The notes under the pieces are model-generated. The model was not told the origin of the DNA, ran no database searches, and saw only the letters and a list, made by a program, of their open reading frames with translations. From Ligustrum vulgare (Eukaryota > Streptophyta > Magnoliopsida > Lamiales > Oleaceae): 64,000 bases of DNA. The DNA is taken from positions 17,677,491 to 17,741,490 of the forward strand of contig OY743190.1 of the NCBI GenBank assembly GCA_963555705.1, read 5' to 3'. Each line of letters opens with the position of its first letter. Within the stretch, counting starts at the first letter, position 1. Positions 27,581 through 38,914 of the stretch are shown piece by piece. The translations under genes were made by a program, and so were the position numbers.

Positions 27581-28093
27581 AAACAGCATTTCAAGATTTT
27601 GATTTTTCAAGGTTTTCTGACTTGTTTTTCAATAGTATAATCATGATTTAAGATCAAATAACCTTTGAAAGACAATCCCGACTTAGATAAAAGTATTTTA
27701 TGCAAGTGATGAATTTTCAAGTAAGTTTCTTGATGCATAAAAAATCATTTTCGAGCTCGTTGAATTTCATCGCTAAAGATTGAGAGTATTATACCTTTAC
27801 ATATGTTAAATCAACTCTAATCTTGTATGCTTGAATTCTTGATCTTCATGTCATGCTTTTCAACCTCAATTTTGATCTTTGAATATCTTCAATGATTTCA
27901 TGATCTTCTTTGCGTCTCATGTGCTCGATCACATAATTTTGATTTATATCTTTGAGAGACGATTTGAACATTGAGTGCTTTGAATATTTATCATTACATG
28001 AAACACTTGAAGCACACTTGTTAGGAACACAATATATTCTTGTTTGTTATGATCAAAACAATAAGGTCAAGTTAACCATAGGTCAACACTTAG

Positions 28094-29448
28094 TACTATA
28101 ACCCATGCTTTTTTTGAACAACCCAACATAGGTAATAAGCTTGTAGAAACCTAGTATAGTGAAGGTACCGAGAGAACCTGATCGAACCCAATTAAACTAA
28201 GCTCAAATAAATTAATTATGATTTGGTCAACTCTTGATTAGTCAAATTAATTTACTAATCACATTCTATTCCACCAAAAGAACGAGACAACAATTAGTAA
28301 AATTGAAATTACTGAAACAATAATCAACAATTATATCCTCTCACTTATCGCTCTAACACGTTACCCCGTCAATCAGTTGGAATATTCAGAGCAAGATAAA
28401 ATGACCAAAATACCCTTCTCTAAATATTCATAAACTCAACTCTTGACTCTCATCTTCTATTTGAAAGTTCGATGTGATTACATCACATCATAGAATTTAA
28501 CAATCGCTGTCAAATTATTAAGCTCAGATTCAACTGTCCACTAGAAAGACTAGTAAGTTATGATCATACCTAAAAAGTGACTGATTCTATATTACAAATA
28601 TATGTTCCTCGTTGTTCACTTTAATTTCCCAAGTACCGAGATATTGATCAACAATTTGATCTCACCCATTGATATCTCAAAGAACTTCAAGCTAATAATC
28701 AAAGTTCATTACCCAATCAAGATTAAGGCCTCACATACGGTAGTAAAGTGAAATTGAACTTATATTGTCAATGTTACAAATTAATTTCACATGGTCTCAT
28801 TCAATATGATTCAAACGCATTCTCAGTTTTATTACCAAAGTCAAAGATAGATTATAAATAAAACCGAGACGATCTTATCAAAATAAGTTGTTCATATTTA
28901 TTTATTGATCATGAACATTAATTTGGATCGAATTACAAATTGAGTATTTTTGTATTTAACAACTTAAACACTCAGTTTGTAATATCAAATCGACACATGG
29001 ACAAACGCAACCTCATATTAATACAATTAATTAATATTTTATTTCAAATGTCGTGAATTATACTCTGTGGGGGTATACATATTTCCAACACCACTTTACA
29101 CTTTTCAAACACACACTTCCAAAAATCCAATTTTCCTATAATTTTTCCTACACCAAACGGGCTCTAAATTGTTGGAAATTACAATTTAGAGAAGTAATTG
29201 AGATTTTACAAAAAAAATCAGCGATAAAAATGAAATTCAAACCCTTCCTTTCACTCAAAGAAAAGAATAAATACAGAGAGTAAAAAATAAGCTATAAGAA
29301 AGGGTAAATTCTACTTGAAAAACTAGTTGTTCAAACAACCACTTATGCAGTGGTGGGGTCTACTTAAGAAAGAAAAAGGAAAGAAGGATGGGAAGACAAA
29401 AGACTAGCAGTTGTAGACTTGTAGTACAGTAGTTTAAAGAGAAATACG
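28094..29448. other. AT-rich DNA, possible LTR remnant, no gene
   Basis: No coding feature is recognised. Near 29070-29091 the plus strand ends a phrase that on the minus strand would read TGTTGGAAATATGTATACC, a possible LTR start, but I found no matching far end or target duplication. The call as an LTR remnant is weak. Confidence 0.3.
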
Positions 29449-29886
29449 TCAACAAAACTTAATTAGTTTTGTAGGGGACGATGCACCAACGGCTGACCGG
29501 GAATTGCAAGACCTTAACGAACCACTGCGCAAGAATGATACAACCGACACAACAGCTGATTTCACTTTGACAGCAAATTTCTTCAACTTCCGACTTCTAA
29601 ACTTATCCCTGGATTGGAGAGATGATAATTTATATGTTTGCAGGAAAATATGCCTCTTTCTTGCCCGTTCTCTTCGAACGCTAAAAGAACTAATAATATG
29701 GCTCTTATTCAATCGAATTGTCCTTCTCGAAAACATTTTCCAGCCATTATCACAATTCTCTTCATCCGAAAAATCTGATCTTCGGCTAAAACGGTGAGTT
29801 GGGTTTCTTACGAATGTGTTCATGGCTCCTATACAGAGAAAACCCTTGCAAAATAACTTAAGAAACTGATAGAAATATTCGTACAT
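29449..29886 (-). CDS. Candidate host gene: small basic protein, unknown function
   Basis: An open frame of 145 codons; the in-frame ATG at 29823 (MNTFVRNPTHRF) would give 124 codons and removes a hydrophobic N-terminal extension. The protein is rich in Arg, Lys and Ser, with an acidic patch near the start (DFSDEEN). It has an RRERARKRH basic cluster, and its C-terminal half contains KLKKFAVKVKSAVVSVVSF followed by a Ser/Arg/Cys-rich end (RSGSLRSCNSRSA). I do not recognise the family. It sits in the least repeat-dense part of the window, and TATA-like runs lie just upstream on the minus strand (about 29896-29917). It could be a single-exon plant gene or a chance ORF. No homology search was possible. 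Confidence 0.4.
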   Translation of the reverse strand: MYEYFYQFLKLFCKGFLCIGAMNTFVRNPTHRFSRRSDFSDEENCDNGWKMFSRRTIRLNKSHIISSFSVRRERARKRHIFLQTYKLSSLQSRDKFRSRKLKKFAVKVKSAVVSVVSFLRSGSLRSCNSRSAVGASSPTKLIKFC

Positions 29887-29895
29887 ATGTGTATT

Positions 29896-29917
29896 ATATA
29901 TATCTATATATAAAATA
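29896..29917 (-). promoter_or_regulatory. TATA-like runs upstream of the candidate gene
   Basis: Alternating TA/TC stretches with TATATATA-type cores on the minus strand lie about 10-30 bp upstream of the first ATG and 75-95 bp upstream of the second. The distance fits the internal ATG better. This is positional evidence only. Confidence 0.25.
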
Positions 29918-30769
29918 GTAATATAATTTACGACGCATACAAATTTGACTACAATTTTCCAATCTTGGCGGGCGGGCGGGCGAGAGGGAAGGAGGGACGA
30001 GGAAGTTGATATTTTAAGTGTCCAGATATTATATTGAACTACCAGTCAACCTTTGAAACACACTGTATAATTATTCATGACATTAAACATTCTCTAAAAT
30101 CAATCATTATAATTTATAAATAAACAAAATTTTTCAAACAACACTTTTACTATTTTATCACACATATTTTTTCCTTTTCACTTCTCAATCATACATTTTA
30201 CTTCAAACATATAAATAAATTAATTTATAATTATTACAATGTTATAAAACAATAAAGCTTAAGATTTGGTTACTAGGCATTGAAATTAAGCCTTGTAAAA
30301 TGTTTATAAACATGTTTCTAAATGACAAATTTTTCCAAATTATTTTTGTAAATCATTTTTCATCTACATATTTTATCTCGAAAATATCCATTCTTTTTTA
30401 TGAACAAAAAAAATTACCAAGAGGGGCTAAAAATTATTAAGAACCCAATTTTGACCACTGACCAAGCACCACTGTATCAAACTTAATTATTCCTTTGTAT
30501 TTGCCGGTCCATTTTGGTCAATGAAGAATAAAATAACATATACCTGGCAACAATGGAATGGGTTAGGAATAAATAAATAAATAAATAATTGAATAAAAAT
30601 ATAGATATTGCTCCTTAGGTTTTACAAAATATTAAATTTCACATTTTCTAAAGGAAAAAATACACAAATAATGTGGTTACACTACCACATTTCAAATATA
30701 AAGAAATAACTTTAAAACTTTACACATCAGGTTATAAATAAAATAATTAATATATTATATTAATCACCC

Positions 30770-31100
30770 CACTCCACCCCCACCCCTGCCTCACCCTACC
30801 CCAAGGTGGATGTATATCGGACTGCACATTGTCACCATGCAACACCACCACCACCACCTGCTTGACCACCACCACCGTCGCCACTGTCTCACCACCACCC
30901 CTGTCGTCGCCACCGCCACTGCCATTGCCACCGCATCATCTTCTGTGCACCACCACAATCATCTGCCATATCCGACATATTGTTACCATAACGCACCCAA
31001 CACCACCGCCATCATCACCACCATCTTCGACGCACCACCACTGTGTCCCTTTAATATCAACGCTGCCTCCACCACCCACTTCTTCCCCCAAAAATCAACA
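30770..31100. repeat. Imperfect (CAC/ACC)n trinucleotide-rich tract
   Basis: A CAC-rich low-complexity region, clearest at 30835-31080. It yields His-, Thr- or Pro-rich ORFs in different frames, which argues against any one of them being a real protein. Confidence 0.8.
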
Positions 31101-31339
31101 AATTCAACCATTAAAAAAAATGCAGAATTGAGAATTCAGAAGTAGGAGATTTGAACTATGAATTGTAACTTGTGACCAGAAACATATAAATAGTGATATG
31201 TGACCTTGAATCAAATGTGACGTGTGACTTAATGAATCAAATGTAACCTCAGACACGTGACTTTTATTTTCTTAAAATGAAAAGGGATGTTCACCATATT
31301 TGTGATACATAACTTGTAAACAAGCTAAGTTCAGGATCC

Positions 31340-32158
31340 TACCATAAGGTTTGTATACCCCTTTACCTATACCTAATGAGCCTTGGGTAGATATATCTAT
31401 GGATTTTGTTTTAGGTTTTCTTAGGACAAAAAAAGGTAGGGACTCTATATTTTTGGTAGTAGAAAGGTTTAGTAAAATGGCACATTTCATCACTTGTCAT
31501 AAAACTGACGATGCAACAAACATAGCAGACCTATTCTTTAGGGAGGTTGTAAGGCTCCACGGGGTACCTTGGAGTATTGTGTCTGATAGGGATGTTAAGT
31601 TCCTTAGTTACTTTTGGAAAGTCATATTGGGGAAGATGGGTACCAAGTTGTTATTTTCTACTACATGTCACCCTCAAACTGACGATCAAAATAAAGGCAG
31701 TTAATAGGACGTTAATTCAACTTCTACGTACTATCATAAATAAAAACCTGAAGAGTTGGGAAGAATGTTTGCCTTTTGTGGAATTTTCTTATAATAGGGC
31801 TGTGCATTCTACTACATTATGTTCCCCTTTTGAAGTTGTTTATGGCTTCAACCCACTAACTCCTCTCGATTTAATTCCTTTGCCTGTAGATGAAAGGAGT
31901 AGTTTGGACGGGGAGAAAAAGGCTAAGCTTGTGAAGTCAATCCATGAGAAGGTGAAGGACCAAATGGAGAAGAAGAACGAGCGTTATGCATCCCAAGCAA
32001 ACAAAGGTTAGAGGCATGTGACGTTCGAATCGGGTGATTGGGTGTGGGTGCATTTGCGAAAGGAGCGGTTCCCGACACAACGGAAATCTAAGTTACAGCC
32101 GAGGGGAGATGGACCTTTTCAAGTCCTCGAGAAGATAAACAACAATGCATACAAGCTG
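31340..32158 (+). pseudogene. Integrase of an old CRM/Galadriel-like chromovirus, 5' part
   Basis: 31351-31704 reads [18 protein letters not shown] (first catalytic Asp), [19 protein letters not shown] and [15 protein letters not shown] (second Asp). A frameshift near 31690 moves the rest to the frame of 31577-32011, which reads WEECLPFVEFSYNRAVHST and VYGFNPLTPLDLIPLP. After a stop at about 32010 it continues [20 protein letters not shown] and INNNAYKL. It is cut at 32158 by the family X insertion and resumes at 42493. The sequences upstream (RT) are absent. The lineage is inferred from the integrase sequence type. Confidence 0.75.
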
Positions 32159-32995
32159 TGTAATACCGCATTTCAATTTACATGCTTTCTTGATTGTCAC
32201 GTAAAGTTTATATTTGTAACACCCCAAGTTTAAAATCTAAAACCTAGGCGTGTTAACTTCCATTCACATTATATGCAGAAATAATTGTTTGAAACACTTA
32301 AACGTTTCATTTACTATTATAAAAATTTTAAAGAAATTTCGGCAGAGTCTCCTCTATAACTTGGACATAGCCAACCTGTAGAGGGACATCATACCTACAA
32401 TTTATACACAATTCTCAACCCATTTAAATCCAACATTTCAACATCCAACCAAAATTCCAAGATTTAACTCCAACATTAATTCCCAAACTCCTCAACACAA
32501 AATTTTATCTCAATAAGCTACAATTCAAAGAAATAAGTGATAATATAAACAATACTAGAAGTATCATAACTTATTTAAACTAATTCCAAGCAAAACCATT
32601 TAAATAATGAAAGATTAAAGAATACCCAATGAAAACTTATGAAAATTCCTTCATTAAATTTTGAAGAAATAACAATTTTCGGGTACTGTCTGAGTCTGAC
32701 ACCAAGTGCTCTCCTCAGATCACCTAACTTTCATTACCTGAAATGTTGGGGAGGGATTAGGGTGAGCTAAAGCTCAGTAAGTAAACTTTATGCATGAATG
32801 CATGCTTATGACATGAAATGCTTTAAACTTTGAAATATGTATCCCCATTCACTTTAACCTTTCAAAACTTTCAAACTTTTCAAGCTTTCACTTGACATTT
32901 TAAAACTTTCACTTCATTCCATCGTGAGCTCACTTGGTGTAACTTCTAGTCAATCAGAATACAGTGGGCAATTCTTATTTGGAACCAGATTAACA

Positions 32996-33113
32996 TGCGC
33001 ATTTCCACCGCAAAGCGGTTTAACATTCACTTTCCCACCGCAAAGCGGTTCATTCATTCATTCCACCGCAAAGCGGCTCATTACATTCATTCCACCGCAA
33101 AGCGGCTCATTAC
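32996..33113. repeat. Four CACCGCAAAGCGG repeats with hairpin potential
   Basis: Four copies of CACCGCAAAGCGG, spaced about 26-34 bp, each able to form a small hairpin (CCGC-aaa-GCGG). The plus-oriented solo LTR has two exact and one degenerate copy at about 41605-41675. The copy number therefore differs within the family. Confidence 0.8.
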
Positions 33114-34162
33114 ATTCGGGTACGCCGGTCCCCCGCGCCCCATTTCCCACTCGGACCTTTCATGACATAGAAGTACACCCATTCTTTCAAAAACTTGGGA
33201 TACATAATTTTTGACAAAAATTGCACTTGACACATTCCTTTCATTAAAACATTTGACTTTCTCATTTCGATGCCAATGCATGCTTGATGATGCAATGACA
33301 TGTAACGTGCATGATTGAACATTTCCTTAACTACACATAATTGCATATGGTAGACCAAAAGCATTAAAATTTCATAATTAACACGAATGTCAATTAAACA
33401 CATTAATTCCACATTAACATTCGACTTTGATGCAAGTAGGGGGAAGTTTACTTACTTGACATCCTTAGTATTTACCGTTATCTGAATTTTTTGCAAGTGG
33501 AGGAGCCTCAGATGCCCTTAACGTCAATGTACCAACAATCCTAGTTATATTCATTCATCAAATAAAATATACTTTTAGTTTAAAAATCACAATTCCTATT
33601 CTTTGAATATTAACAAAACTTCCGATCGAGATCAAGTGCTCAAATTAACCTAGGTGTGACCTTGAACTACGAACAACACATATAATATTATATTCCAAAT
33701 AGGAAATTAATTACACACACTTTAGAAAGCTTTCTTATCTTCAAATTAAACTAGCAATACAATTTAAAAGACATAACTTACGGATTTAGAAACTTGAAAC
33801 TTCACACACATAAACATCTATACATACAAACTTAGGAATTTTACAAATACATTTACTCAAATCTCAAACCAAATTCTAACTTTGGAATTTACTTATTTAT
33901 AAATCAACATATTAACTAAACAATTAACTAACACAATTGAATTTATATTTATACCCTTTCAAAAATCTGACATTTAACTATATATATATATAAACAGTGT
34001 CAGGTACAAATTCAAAATAACCTAGAATTCTAAAATTTCAAATCTGAAATTCATCAAACGAATCTGAAATATATACATAATCAAAAACTGAAATAACAAA
34101 TTAAAATTCACGATCCAAGTAAAAAACCAAATCTGAGAAAAGTCTGAACGCTTCATATCAAT

Positions 34163-34177
34163 ACATACATTTAACAT

Positions 34178-34210
<33 letters not shown>

Positions 34211-34212
34211 CA
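34163..34212. repeat. (TATACA)n-type microsatellite
   Basis: A near-perfect hexanucleotide tract of TATACA units, followed downstream (34314-34345) by a TG-rich stretch. Both are inside the family X LTR. Confidence 0.8.
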
Positions 34213-35148
34213 TTTATATACATTACTCAATCTGAAAATTGTGAGCACATACATATATACTTACATTCAATCCATTTATACATCAAAATATACATAAAAT
34301 TCAGCATATAAATCTGTGTGTATGTGTGAGCGGGTGTGTGTGTGCGCAAACCCGTGTGGCAGTGTGAGGGAAAAAGGGGTGGGAGGCCTCACCGGTAGGT
34401 GGTGGTCGAGGTCGTGGCCGCCGGTGGCGCGCCGCAAGGGCGGAGAGAGAGAAGTCGAGGGTGAGGTGTGCGGTGAGTCACGAGAGAGAGTGGAGACAGA
34501 GACGAGGCAGAGAGTGAGCGTGAGGGAGATGTGAGAGACGAGTATGAGGGTTTAGGTTAGATTAGGTTTAGATATAATCTTTTGGAATTTACAACTTGGT
34601 CCTCGACTCTCAGAAATAGGTAGTTTAAGTCCACATCCCTCAAATAAAATTCAAAGTGACACTAAACTTTCCCCAATTCCCATTTAACACAATTTAGGCT
34701 ACTTTCGACTTAATTAAATAGAAAATAACAAGATTAATAAATAACGTTAATAATTACACATAAAATTGCACATAGACAATAAATGAACTTTCTATTTGGC
34801 ACATTGATCAATACGGCGTCCAAGTCCTTCCATTGCAAAATAATTCAAATAATTATCAACAATAATAATGTCAATAATGATTAATAGAGACATTAATAGA
34901 AAAATTACGCGAAATCCATGAAAGCCCGTAAAACGAAAAAGCGGTATTACAATTCCTTACCCCCTAAAAATAAATTTCGTCCTCGAAATTAAAACTTACC
35001 CAAAAAGGTGTGGATACTTGGCATGTATTTCATCTTCGCATTCCCAAGTAGCCTCTTCTACTGCATGATTCTTCCAAAGAACCTTAACTAACGAAATCTT
35101 CTTTCTTCTAAGTTCCTTACTTACTTTCATTAGGATTTTCACATGTGA

Positions 35149-35640
35149 CTATCCATATATAAATTTCTCACGAAGATCTAATTTCTCATAGCTGAGAATG
35201 TGAGACGGATCTGAAATATACTTCCTTAACATTGAGACATGAAAAACGTTATGTACCCCTGACAGTGCTGGTGGCAATGCAACCCAATAAGTTAGGTTAT
35301 CCACCCTTTTCAAGAATTCCAAAGGGGCCGACAAAACATAGGCTTAACTTTTCTTTCTTCTCGAATCTCATAACACTTTTCATAGGAGCTACCTTCAAAA
35401 AGATCATATCGCCTGCGGCGAATTCCAAAGATTTCCTTCTTTTGTCTGTATAACCCTTTTGTCTACTCTTAGCAATTTTCATCCATCGACGGATCTCTTC
35501 TATAATTTATATTGTCTGTTGTACTATTTCTAGACCCAATAATTTTCTTTCTCCTAATTCATCCCAATGAACTGGCAATCTACATTTCCTATCGTATAGT
35601 ACTCAATACGGATCGAAGTTTAATAGTTATTGTTGTAGGA
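35149..35640 (-). pseudogene. Family X integrase C-terminus
   Basis: On the minus strand about 35600-35500 reads CRLPVHWDELGERKLLG, 35482-35297 reads KSRQKGYTDKRRKSLEF and AAGDMIFLKVAPMKSVMRF, and 35334-35149 reads GVHNVFHVSMLRKYISDPSH. This is the last part of a Tekay/Del-type integrase. A frame change lies near 35310 and a stop near 35490. The upstream core with the catalytic D, D and E is absent. Confidence 0.75.
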
Positions 35641-35719
35641 GATCATCCACCGACATTATCCCACTTATGAATCCATTCACTAACTTTCCATTTCCAGCCT
35701 TTCATAGGATCTATTCTAA

Positions 35720-37840
35720 CGTCTAAACCTTAATATATTTATATTGATTGATCACATTCTTAAAACTAAAATCAAGAAGATTGACCAAATAAGACTTTAT
35801 AATCCAGAATTAGTGAAACTTGACGTCCATACCAAAATATACAGTAGAAATACTAAAACTTTGACAGAATCTTTCTGGAAAGATTCACAACAAAATCCCT
35901 TCTAAACATGCTGACATTTCTATTAAAATCGGAGGATCAACTTAAATCTGTAACCCATACTTACATATTGTAATCAAGTATTCAGCATTATACACTCATC
36001 TTAAAACTAAAGCCAATGTACTAATTTAAGAATTCATACTTTCAAAATCATCATAACAACAATACTCTAACCCAGCATTTTATAAATAAATCATTGACCT
36101 GTCACCAATGAATAAAAATTTTGTGATTCATATAAGATTCCTCATCAAGTTCACTTAACCCAAAGATACAATCCCATTATAAGTAAAAGTCACACAACTG
36201 CCCTCAAATAATCATATCAATCTCTCTGAGATTTCAACATAATAACCATCATATCCTTCACACGAACCTTTTACGTCAAAATACTCACTAAGATTTTATA
36301 TCAATCTCTCAAACTCAATATATCTTGGATTCTGCCATTGTCACTCTTTCTGCACACTACTCCATAATAAATAATCATTGTGAAGTCTTATTCTCATTTT
36401 CCATAAATCCTATCCACAAAGACAATTGCCTAAAATTTCATTTCTTATTTTTTGAATCAAGATACCATCAATAGTAATCTCCATAATTTCATGGTATGTA
36501 CTATCATAAACTTTTCTCCGATCAGATGCATTACTTCTGCAATACTTGTACAAATCTAGGACCTGATAAAGTTTCTTTCATCAATATTGAAAACTTAATG
36601 TACATCAGTGAATCATTCACATTATGAGGAAATCCTGATTCATTTTCCATGACTGAGATTCATCATTCTTTGAATTTCCACTTAGAACCAAATACAACAT
36701 AACTTATTCATGGATGATCAACTTATTTCATAATTTCAATACATTATCACCTTCAGTTCTCACCATAAGAGCAATCGCATCATTCCTTATAATTATCTCC
36801 GGTACCTTTTATATTCAAATGACCCTATGACAATCATCATTATCTCACATAATCCCAAACCTTCAATCATATGTCCCCAATTTCTCATTTCGAATAAATG
36901 GTTACTCCTTTAAAGCATCTCACTATAAAATACTTTCAATATCTCCCAATAATGATAACTGACTAATCCCAATAATCATATTACATGTAAATTCAACAGA
37001 CGGTAAATGGTTTTCCTAACCATCACAAAGGTCTAAAATGCAAGCTCTCAACATAGCCTCTAAACTCTGTAAGCCCATGGAAAATTCTCTCCAAATTTCA
37101 ATAAATCTTTACTATTTCTTTAAAAACATAGCAAACCATAATAATTTGTCATCTCTAAAACTTCTTTGTCACCAAATATCACCAAAATAATTAAAACGAT
37201 AGAAATTACCTGAATATTCTCTCTATGTAGTATATCCAATAACATATTATTCACAAATCAACATAATATCATCAGTTTATCTTTAACATATCTTCCCGAT
37301 CAAATTCCAAAATAAATCAACAGTATTATCTCATATCCTCATAATTTATAATATTCTCCAATACAAGTGATCATTCCTTACTAGTGATCAATCCGTTTCC
37401 AAGAATAATTAAGATTCTTCCCAATAACGCCATAATACTTGTCTTCACTCATCTTTTCAAAATATAACTTATCATTTCCCAATGTATGGATCAAATCATC
37501 ACATAACTTCATGTATACCTTGATATCCCAGAAAACCAATCCATAATTCCTCAACATAACAATTTCAAATCATAATTTCCAAAAGTTTAATCACAAGACC
37601 AAATTACATAATAAATTTCTCTCAAAATAGAGGAATAATTCACTTCCTCAACACAATATCCATTACTTAATTCCCAATAACTAAGAACCAAATCTTTAAA
37701 TCTCAAATTTCATAATTTTTCTCATAGAAGTCTCAATAAAATCATATCACTCATAATCTCAACATCTCATCACAACTTTATAAAACTGATTTTGTCATGT
37801 CTAAAATCAATTATGCAAAGTCTCACAAACCATCTTTCTT
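35720..37840. other. AT-rich filler within family X, origin unknown
   Basis: This 2.1-kb stretch sits where the RT core, RNase H and integrase core should be. Neither strand has an ORF above 60 codons or a recognisable motif. It is about 70 per cent A+T by eye and rich in CAT/ATAAT-type words. It may be heavily decayed pol, or a replacement of other sequence. Confidence 0.45.
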
Positions 37841-38600
37841 CTTCATGTAGAGCTCCTGAGCACCCCATGGCAAAAAGCTAGGTCGAACAAAACCTTTGTC
37901 CATGAGATTCTATAGTTGCACTTTGAGCTCTTTTAAGTTGCAAAGGAGCCATTCGATATTATACCTTGGATACTAGAGTTGCGCACTTAATCGATGACGA
38001 ATTCAATATCTCTTTTAGGCGGTAAATCACAAAGATCTTCTGAGAAATCTTTAGTCATTCTCGAATAACTGAAATTTGTTCGAGAGAAGTATTCACCTTA
38101 GACACTTCAATTATTGCAACTAGGTAGGCCTAGTAACTCTTATTCATCAATTGACGAGCCTTCATCACTGATAATATCGATATGAAAAGTTCTAACCTCA
38201 ACAAGGCGAAAAAGGGTTTCATTTGAAGGTTCAAATACCACCTTAACGTAGCCAGTGATTGAAACCTTATACCGTAATAATCATTCCATTCCTAGTATGA
38301 CATCAAGTTTGTGGGTATTCAGTGTTATGAAATCCCTCATCTACTCCTTCCCATTCACCATGATTGGGAAATTTCTCAACACATAACTTTAGTTCAATAA
38401 TTCTTCAAATGGCGTTGACAATATAAACTTGGTCTCCAACTACTGAGATGGGTAAATCGATTTTCCTATAATTGCGGGACTATTCCCGAGATTAAACACG
38501 ATAAGTGCTTAATACTAAGTTCGATGACTTCTCAACTTCTCGTTTGGACATTGTATACTCTCGTGCCGATATACCATTCATATCCATTTCTTATTTTACA
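37840..38600 (-). pseudogene. Family X protease remnant and RT N-terminus
   Basis: On the minus strand about 38320-38220 reads HKLDVILGME, the post-active-site protease motif, and EPSNETLFRLVEVRTFH. About 38080-37980 reads DLCDLPPKRDIEFVID, and about 37950-37850 reads the RT entry motif with K-G-F-V-R-P-S and P-W-G-A-Q. Stops and frame changes are frequent. Gag is missing: the protease follows the primer-binding region within about 600 bp. Confidence 0.65.
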
Positions 38601-38898
38601 AAAAGATCTAATAAACGGCACCCAAATTTTTAATAACCATTTCTTTCTCACTTCCTCATTTACATAACGAAGATATACTCATTATACTCTCAAACTACAT
38701 TCTTAACATTTCACTTTACGACATTACACATTAACATGCAAGAAATTGCGATAATTGGAACATCACATAACATTGCATAATTTAAACAAAAATTATCTTA
38801 CCAGATGATCGAGGAAGTAGCACTTGAGGCGTGACTCAGTTCTCGAACCATTTTCAAATAAATTTTAAAAGTCTACAGAATCGCTTTTAAAACTCTTA

Positions 38899-38910
38899 GC
38901 TCTGATACCA
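38899..38910 (-). promoter_or_regulatory. Primer-binding site of family X (tRNA-Met initiator)
   Basis: On the minus strand TGGTATCAGAGC lies four bases after the LTR end at 38915. It is the canonical initiator tRNA-Met primer-binding site and fixes the element's orientation. Confidence 0.9.
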
Positions 38911-38914
38911 AAAA

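Larger units (their letters stand above)
26235..28088 (-). mobile_element. Solo LTR, probably Ty1/copia (SIRE-like), minus orientation
   Basis: The unit starts TGTTAGCC and ends GGTCAACA and is flanked by the 5-bp duplication CTTAG (26230-26234 and 28089-28093). No internal region or second LTR is present, so it is a solo LTR left by LTR-LTR recombination. Read on the minus strand it ends with the phrase CACCCCCCTCTTGGTT shortly before its terminus, a feature I associate with copia/SIRE-type LTRs. The class and orientation are therefore inferred. It contains a 32-bp x 3 tandem repeat and a cluster of GGTCGACC motifs. Confidence 0.75.
32215..34952 (-). repeat. 3' LTR (full length) of family X element
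   Basis: 2738 bp, TGTAACACC to GGTATTACA on the plus strand. It includes the PPT-proximal end at 34952. It has a 1831-bp segment (32621-34451) that the partner LTR lacks, and the Pal-type repeats at 32996-33113. Confidence 0.85.

Noticed and set aside
28142..29091. Second copia-type LTR next to the solo LTR
   Set aside because: One end resembles an LTR terminus (29070-29091), but no opposite terminus or target duplication was found.
29504..29797. Plus-strand 97-aa ORF
   Set aside because: It lies entirely opposite the minus-strand candidate gene; its composition (Leu/Phe-rich, irregular) looks like a shadow.
30810..31145. His-rich and Pro/Thr-rich ORFs
   Set aside because: Overlapping frames of one CAC-type low-complexity tract; no domain and no support for any one frame.
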